From NCBI GenBank assembly GCA_934277495.1, contig CAKQUI010000077.1, forward strand, positions 1 to 11,158: a stretch of DNA of 11,158 nucleotides. The letters run 5' to 3'. Both the position numbers and the translations under genes were made by a program. Below are positions 7,833 to 11,158 of the stretch, one piece after another (the first letter of the stretch is position 1; each line of letters begins with the position of its first letter). The DNA comes from an uncultured Clostridia bacterium. Its GTDB lineage: Bacteria > Bacillota > Clostridia > Peptostreptococcales > Anaerovoracaceae. The notes beneath the pieces are model-generated. The model did no database searches and was not told where the DNA came from. It saw only the letters and a list, made by a program, of their open reading frames with translations.

Positions 7833-8846
7833 TTAGAGCAATCCTGCAACATGACCAAGGGTCCTTACCATCTGTGAAACATAGCTCATCTCATTGTCGT
7901 ACCATGCCACTACCTGTACCTCGAACACGCCTGTCCCGCTGCGCTCCACGAAAGTCTGGGTAGCATCGAACAGCGAACCATAGCTCATACCTATGACATC
8001 ACTTGATACGATAGGTTCTTCATTGTATCCGAAAGACTCACTTGCAGCTTCTTTCATGGCATTGTTCACGCCTTCAAGAGTAACGGTTTCTGTAGAATCC
8101 TTGAGTACTGCTGTCAGTATAGTAGTCGAGCCTGTAGGCACGGGGACTCTCTGTGCCGAACCTGAAAGTTTGCCGTCAAGTTCCGGAATAACAAGACCTA
8201 TGGCTTTAGCTGCACCTGTGCTGTTTGGAACGATATTTATCGCACCTGCTCTGGCACGCCTGAAATTGTTCTTTTTGTGAGGACCATCCAGTATCATCTG
8301 GTCTCCTGTATATGCATGGATCGTAGTCATGAACCCTGTCCTGACCTCACGGTAATCATTGAGCGCCTTCGCCATCGGAGCAAGGCAGTTTGTCGTGCAC
8401 GATGCCGCTGAAATGATATTGTCTTCTTTTGTAAGTATCCCCTCGTTGACACCATATACTACTGTCGGCAGATCCTTCCCCGCCGGAGCTGATATCAGGA
8501 CTTTTTTAGCACCTGCATCTATATGGGCCTGTGATTTGGCCTTCGATGCGAAAAATCCGGTACACTCCAGGACTATATCTATCCCCATTTCTTTCCATGG
8601 CAGTTTTGACGGATCCGATTCGCTGAGGATCCTTACCTTCCTGCCGTCAACTATTATATTTTCATCGTCAAAATCCACATCATGTCCGAAGTTTCCCTGA
8701 ACGCTGTCGTACTTCAGCAGATATGCCAGCATTTCTGTCGTTGCCAGATCATTTACTGCCGTTATTTCGAACCTTTCATCGCCGAACATTTTTCTGAAAG
8801 CCAGCCTTCCGATCCTGCCGAATCCATTGATTGCAATCTTTGCCAT
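7833..8846 (-). CDS. gapA: Glyceraldehyde-3-phosphate dehydrogenase, type I
   Basis: A 337-residue cytoplasmic GAPDH that oxidises glyceraldehyde 3-phosphate to 1,3-bisphosphoglycerate in glycolysis. The Rossmann fold begins [13 protein letters not shown]. Asp33 in AVNDL points to NAD rather than NADP. The active site is SAASCTTNC with Cys150, and the partner is His177 in [28 protein letters not shown] and the C-terminal [12 protein letters not shown] complete the family pattern. The start is the ATG at 8844-8846, with AGGAGG (8854-8859) 7 bases upstream. A longer reading from 8879 has no ribosome binding site. gapA stands alone here, without pgk or tpi next to it, and its promoter carries the same repeats as the fru promoter. 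Confidence 0.97.
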   Translation of the reverse strand: MAKIAINGFGRIGRLAFRKMFGDERFEITAVNDLATTEMLAYLLKYDSVQGNFGHDVDFDDENIIVDGRKVRILSESDPSKLPWKEMGIDIVLECTGFFASKAKSQAHIDAGAKKVLISAPAGKDLPTVVYGVNEGILTKEDNIISAASCTTNCLAPMAKALNDYREVRTGFMTTIHAYTGDQMILDGPHKKNNFRRARAGAINIVPNSTGAAKAIGLVIPELDGKLSGSAQRVPVPTGSTTILTAVLKDSTETVTLEGVNNAMKEAASESFGYNEEPIVSSDVIGMSYGSLFDATQTFVERSGTGVFEVQVVAWYDNEMSYVSQMVRTLGHVAGLL

Positions 8847-8908
8847 TGTTTTCCCTCCTTTTGATGCCATGACACCCATGTCAGACTTTTCAATATTCTC
8901 TTGGCGAT

Positions 8909-8936
8909 ATTATATCAGAAACTCAGTCAAAGTCAA
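8909..8936 (-). promoter_or_regulatory. Promoter of gapA
   Basis: The minus strand has TTGACT (8931-8936) and TATAAT (8909-8914) separated by 16 bases, and TGA before the -10 makes it an extended -10. Transcription would start near 8902, about 55 bases before the ATG. The -35 and spacer overlap the operator repeats at 8923-8949. Confidence 0.85.
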
Positions 8937-8949
8937 TCATTTTCAATCA
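8923..8949 (-). promoter_or_regulatory. Second FruR operator candidate, at gapA: three heptamers
   Basis: Reading the minus strand, TGATTGA (8943-8949), TGATTGA (8933-8939) and TGACTGA (8923-8929) lie exactly 10 bases apart. The 22 bases at 8923-8944 are identical to 7709-7730 of the fru promoter, and they sit in the same place relative to the -35. Chance identity of this length at two promoters is very unlikely, so a shared regulator is inferred, most simply FruR. Confidence 0.7.
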
Positions 8950-8952
8950 TTT

Positions 8953-9122
8953 TTATTCACGATTTGTCCATGGACATCTCTTATATATCATTCCCGGAAA
9001 AACAGTGGTTATGCAGACCATTTCATTACCATCGCCTTCAAGTACCTCTACAGCCTTATTAAACTCCTCTTTTTTACAATCTCATAATCTGTGCCCGGAG
9101 AATAACAAAAGCGGTTTTGCAT
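8953..9122 (-). CDS. Small gene in two frames joined at A_AAA_AAG (56 aa if shifted)
   Basis: An ATG at 9120-9122 opens a frame reading MQNRFCYSPGTDYEIVKK and then stopping after 24 codons. The -1 frame continues instead with EEFNKAVEVLEGDGNE, then MVCITTVFPGMIYKRCPWTN and RE, stopping at 8953-8955. The frames meet at A AAA AAG (complement of 9069-9075), which is in register for a -1 slip as in dnaX. The joined 56-residue product has three cysteines and protein-like codon use. I do not recognise the family. It starts 9 bases after the nuclease stop, without a clear ribosome binding site, so reinitiation after the nuclease is possible. Programmed frameshifting, a recent one-base deletion in the A-run (a pseudogene) and a sequencing error are all open. 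The stop lies 3 bases from the gapA operator repeats. Confidence 0.5.
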
Positions 9123-9131
9123 AAAAGTCGT

Positions 9132-10313
9132 TTACTTTTTAACTGTAGTCCTGTACATGATCTTGCTGTAACTGCCGTATGTCCGCTTTCCGTTCACAGT
9201 TTTGTACGCTCTTACCCTGACGGCATATCTGCTTCCGCAGCTGAGTCCTGTTATAGTTCTACTAAGTGCTGCTGTGACAGGTACATTTTTCCATGCTCCT
9301 GAGCCGACCTTCTTGTATGCGACCTGATAACCTGTTGCTCCGCTCACACGGCTGTATTTTGCTGTAACAGTCCTTTTTGATGCACATTTCCTGCATGCAG
9401 ATTTTTTCGCCTTCTTTGCCTTTGAGATCGTTGTCGTTTTCACTGATTTGCCAGCACACTTTTTTGAAAGGTGATATTTTTTGCCTTTTTTTGTTATGTA
9501 ACATTTTGATACCGTGCTAAGGCTTTTAATCGAAGGAATTCCTACCTTGACAGGTTTCTCCGTATTTTTGTCTGCATTAGATGTTATTTTGCTTTTGCCT
9601 GTTTCATAATCTATTGAAACGCCCGGCTGTACATTGTAGCAGAATACGCAAAAGCTGATAGAACGTTCCTCTACAGAATATCCTTCCATCAGCACACCAC
9701 TTGCAAGCAGATCCGCCTCATCTCTGTATACCGGCGTCACTCTGTAAAGGACATGCTTCTGCTGGTTCGATCGGATATAGTCGGCTACCATATTTTCGTA
9801 TTCCAGCATTCCCTGTTCATCTCCGGAGCCGACATTCAGATATCTTGTCCCTGTTATAAGATTCCTTTGCAGATAGTCTTTCTTTATGTTCACCCCATCT
9901 ATGCCTGTCAGCTGAAAACCGATCAGATGGCATCTGTTATAAAGCCATTTGCCGGAGACTATGTCATATTGAGCCTGCACCCATCCAGCAGGCGTGACTG
10001 ATGAAATACTTCCCCTTGCATATGTCGGCATAAGCTCATAATCAAGACTGGCATATGCTTCTCCAGCCCTGCCTTTTGAATCGAGTTCCGAATATGTTTC
10101 AAAAGCTTCTCTACCACTTTCCTTTTCATCAGAAGTAAATGACGGCTCATTCCCGTTCACGACTTCATATGGTTCGCCCTCATACTTTGGTATCGTCATG
10201 CCCTCATATTCAAAAGACGGCACAGTTGACTCATACTCTGCATATACTGTCACTGCAGGTATCGACAATACCATACATACAGCCAGTATGGCAGATATAC
10301 ATCGCTGTTTCAT
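9132..10313 (-). CDS. Secreted DNA/RNA non-specific endonuclease with Fn3-like tail
   Basis: A 393-residue exported nuclease. A signal peptide spans about 1-25 (hydrophobic ISAILAVCMVLSIPAVTV, likely cut after VYA). The nuclease domain (about 45-230) has LMPTYARGSISSVTPAGW, then NRCHLIGFQLTG with the catalytic His129, and QRNLITGTRYLN with the presumed metal-ligand Asn151, matching the Gram-positive branch of the family (streptococcal secreted DNases, EndA relatives). Residues 270-312 are lysine-rich with H281-x4-C286 and C307-x2-C310, a possible zinc-binding element. Residues 313-391 look like a fibronectin type III repeat (SGATGYQVAYKK, GLSCGSRYAVRVRAY), common in clostridial surface proteins. 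The start is the ATG at 10311-10313, because a TTG six bases earlier adds nothing. No good ribosome binding site is visible. Likely roles are extracellular nucleic acid use or defence against DNA nets. Confidence 0.88.
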   Translation of the reverse strand: MKQRCISAILAVCMVLSIPAVTVYAEYESTVPSFEYEGMTIPKYEGEPYEVVNGNEPSFTSDEKESGREAFETYSELDSKGRAGEAYASLDYELMPTYARGSISSVTPAGWVQAQYDIVSGKWLYNRCHLIGFQLTGIDGVNIKKDYLQRNLITGTRYLNVGSGDEQGMLEYENMVADYIRSNQQKHVLYRVTPVYRDEADLLASGVLMEGYSVEERSISFCVFCYNVQPGVSIDYETGKSKITSNADKNTEKPVKVGIPSIKSLSTVSKCYITKKGKKYHLSKKCAGKSVKTTTISKAKKAKKSACRKCASKRTVTAKYSRVSGATGYQVAYKKVGSGAWKNVPVTAALSRTITGLSCGSRYAVRVRAYKTVNGKRTYGSYSKIMYRTTVKK

Positions 10314-10642
10314 TCTCAATATCGCACTGGAACAAAATCGTTTCTGCCTGACACTGCTACTCTGATGATGCTGACAATATCACGTAAACATCCGAAACGA
10401 AATTTCTGATTTAATAAAAACAACACTTCAGTGCTTTCCTCCTGACTTTATTATATATCCCATCAGGTCTTCTATCAATCGCCTATTGCCTGTTTTAGAT
10501 GAAAGATTTTTAGTCATCCCCTGATATCTACAATATTTTTCTCTTTGAGAAATAAAATTCGAAAAAATATCAAAAAAATCATCAAAACCACTTGCATCAA
10601 GTATATATTTATGATATTCTTTTAGAGCTGTATAAGCAATGC
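10314..10642. other. Divergent intergenic region between nuclease and tRNA cluster
   Basis: This AT-rich stretch must hold the promoters for the nuclease (leftward) and the tRNAs (rightward). For the nuclease, the best minus-strand candidate is TGATATTGT (-10 at 10374-10379), with no good -35. A minus-strand frame of 73 codons (10428-10649) starts inside tRNA-Asn. It ends in a weak hairpin, AGCAC-TGAA-GTGTT followed by GTTTTTA, and looks only partly protein-like. It has no ribosome binding site and I do not recognise it; it could be a remnant of a lost gene or chance. Confidence 0.5.
10592..10620 (+). promoter_or_regulatory. Possible promoter for tRNA-Asn and tRNA-Thr
   Basis: TTGCAT (10592-10597) and TATTCT (10615-10620, preceded by TGA) are 17 bases apart. 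Transcription would start near 10627, about 16 bases before tRNA-Asn. Both hexamers are imperfect, so this is the best candidate rather than a sure call. Confidence 0.35.
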
Positions 10643-10717
10643 GCTTCATTAGCTCAATGGTGGAGCAACCGGCTGTTAACCGGTAGGTTCTAGGTTCGAG
10701 TCCTAGATGGAGCGCCA
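10643..10717 (+). tRNA. tRNA-Asn (anticodon GUU), CCA encoded
   Basis: The full cloverleaf can be drawn. The acceptor GCTTCAT/ATGGAGC has one G-T pair. The D stem is GCTC/GAGC, and the anticodon stem ACCGG/CCGGT surrounds the loop CTGTTAA (anticodon GTT). The T arm is CTAGG-TTCGAGT-CCTAG, followed by discriminator G and an encoded CCA. G73 fits the asparagine identity set. Confidence 0.95.
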
Positions 10718-10727
10718 ATTTAATCTT

Positions 10728-10802
10728 GCTGGTGTGGCTCAACGGTAGAGCAGCTGATTTGTAATCAGCAGGTTGGGGGTTCGATTCCCTCCACCAGCTC
10801 CA
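10728..10802 (+). tRNA. tRNA-Thr (anticodon UGU), CCA encoded
   Basis: The acceptor GCTGGTG/CACCAGC is perfectly paired. The D stem is GCTC/GAGC, and the anticodon stem GCTGA/TCAGC surrounds TTTGTAA (anticodon TGT). The T arm is GGGGG-TTCGATT-CCCTC with one G-T pair, followed by discriminator T and CCA. It lies 10 bases after tRNA-Asn and is probably cotranscribed with it. Confidence 0.95.
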
Positions 10803-10838
10803 ATTAAAAAAATATTGGAAATGCTGTTAAAAAAGTGC

Positions 10839-10866
10839 TTGACAAATTCGTGAAGTATGATAAGAT
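10839..10866 (+). promoter_or_regulatory. Promoter inside the tRNA cluster, before tRNA-Tyr
   Basis: A perfect -35 TTGACA (10839-10844) is followed after 16 bases by TAAGAT (10861-10866) with a TGA extension. Transcription would start near 10873, about 11 bases before tRNA-Tyr. It splits the cluster into Asn-Thr and Tyr-Gly-Pro units, at least in part, since I see no terminator between them. Confidence 0.7.
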
Positions 10867-10883
10867 AGCAAAGCAGACTTTTT

Positions 10884-10968
10884 CGAGGGATTCCCGAGTG
10901 GCCAAAGGGGGCGGACTGTAAATCCGTTAGCTGAGCTTTCGGTGGTTCGAATCCACCTCCCTCGACCA
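10884..10968 (+). tRNA. tRNA-Tyr (anticodon GUA), class II, CCA encoded
   Basis: The acceptor CGAGGGA/TCCCTCG is perfectly paired. The anticodon stem GCGGA/TCCGT surrounds CTGTAAA (anticodon GTA). A long variable arm (AGC-TGA-GCT) is typical of bacterial tRNA-Tyr. The T arm is GGTGG-TTCGAAT-CCACC, followed by discriminator A and CCA. Length is 85 bases with CCA. Confidence 0.95.
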
Positions 10969-10976
10969 ATAATTAT

Positions 10977-11051
10977 GCGGAAGTGGCTCAGGGGTAGAGC
11001 ATCGCCTTGCCAAGGCGAGGGTCGCGAGTTCGAATCTCGTCTTCCGCTCCA
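10977..11051 (+). tRNA. tRNA-Gly (anticodon GCC), CCA encoded
   Basis: The acceptor GCGGAAG/CTTCCGC is perfectly paired. The D stem is GCTC/GAGC, and the anticodon stem TCGCC/GGCGA surrounds TTGCCAA (anticodon GCC). The T arm is GCGAG-TTCGAAT-CTCGT, followed by discriminator T and CCA. It lies 8 bases after tRNA-Tyr, in the same unit. Confidence 0.95.
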
Positions 11052-11084
11052 TTTTTTTATTCAGCTGCAATATATTATTCTTAT

Positions 11085-11158
11085 CGGGGTGTAGCGCAGT
11101 TTGGTAGCGCAACTGGTTTGGGACCAGTGGGCCGCGGGTTCAAATCCTGCCACCCCGA
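11085..11158 (+). tRNA. tRNA-Pro (anticodon UGG), reaches the window end
   Basis: The acceptor CGGGGTG/CACCCCG is perfectly paired. The D stem is GCGC/GCGC, and the anticodon stem ACTGG/CCAGT surrounds TTTGGGA (anticodon TGG). The T arm is GCGGG-TTCAAAT-CCTGC with one G-T pair, and the discriminator A is the last base of the window. C1-G72 fits bacterial tRNA-Pro. Whether CCA is encoded cannot be seen, and more tRNAs may follow. Confidence 0.94.

Noticed and set aside
8847..8879. Eleven-residue N-terminal extension of GapA
   Set aside because: The ATG at 8846 has AGGAGG 7 bases upstream and starts the family-typical [13 protein letters not shown]. The extension would contain the ribosome binding site itself.
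8965..8976. Perfect 12-bp palindrome TGTCCATGGACA upstream of gapA
   Set aside because: It lies within the coding end of the small gene, occurs once and has no link to the promoter. Chance is sufficient.
9104..9119. CAAAA/TTTTG inverted repeat after the nuclease as a terminator
   Set aside because: The stem is only five A/T-rich pairs with a four-base loop and no proper T-run, and it lies inside the small gene.
10739..10969. Minus-strand frame of 76 codons (VEGGGFEPPKAQLTDLQSAPFGHSG...)
   Set aside because: It is the antisense of tRNA-Thr and tRNA-Tyr. The GGFEPPK-type peptide is a well-known false gene from tRNA complements.
10927..11112. Minus-strand frame of 61 codons (ERKTRFELATLALARRCSTPEPLPH...)
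   Set aside because: Antisense of tRNA-Gly, tRNA-Tyr and part of tRNA-Pro; a common annotation artefact.
1..11158. CRISPR array, insertion sequence, prophage, riboswitch or CcpA cre site
   Set aside because: I looked for spaced direct repeats, transposase frames, terminal repeats with target duplications, structured leaders and cre-like sequences, and saw none that could be supported.

Overview
The window reads as chromosomal DNA of a low-to-middle GC Gram-positive anaerobe (Bacillota, probably class Clostridia). The signs are near-consensus AGGAGG ribosome binding sites before almost every gene, TTGACA/TATAAT promoters often with an extended TGn -10, HPr with both His15 and Ser46, a DeoR-type fructose regulator, a YaaO-like decarboxylase, and a secreted nuclease with a C-terminal Fn3-like domain. 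No IS element, prophage gene, CRISPR array or replication origin was seen. The species cannot be named from this sequence.

Layout. All protein genes are on the minus strand, so they are transcribed from high to low coordinates; only the tRNAs are on the plus strand. Positions 1-29 hold the first nine codons of a gene that leaves the window, with its own promoter at 108-135. Positions 30-412 have no gene but carry a perfect 17-bp inverted repeat. Positions 413-1852 encode a PLP-dependent Orn/Lys/Arg-decarboxylase-family enzyme. Positions 2048-7670 form one operon, fruR-fruK-fruA-ptsH-ptsI, with a strong promoter at 7694-7722 and a terminator at 1955-1989. Positions 7833-8846 are gapA, with its own promoter and terminator. 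Positions 8953-10313 hold a secreted DNA/RNA endonuclease followed by a frameshifted 56-codon small gene. Positions 10643-11158 carry five tRNA genes (Asn, Thr, Tyr, Gly, Pro), divergent from the nuclease.

How the genes work together. EI (ptsI) and HPr (ptsH) move phosphate from PEP to the fructose permease FruA. FruA imports fructose as fructose 1-phosphate, FruK makes fructose 1,6-bisphosphate, and GapA acts in lower glycolysis. FruR is the likely regulator. Its own promoter and the gapA promoter share an identical 22-bp block built from TGAYTGA-like heptamers repeated every 10 bp. This suggests that fructose uptake and the GAPDH step form one small regulon, although gapA is a separate transcription unit.

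The two best leads are these 10-bp-phased operators and the small gene at 8953-9122, whose two reading frames meet exactly at an in-frame A_AAA_AAG heptamer, the classic bacterial -1 frameshift signal.
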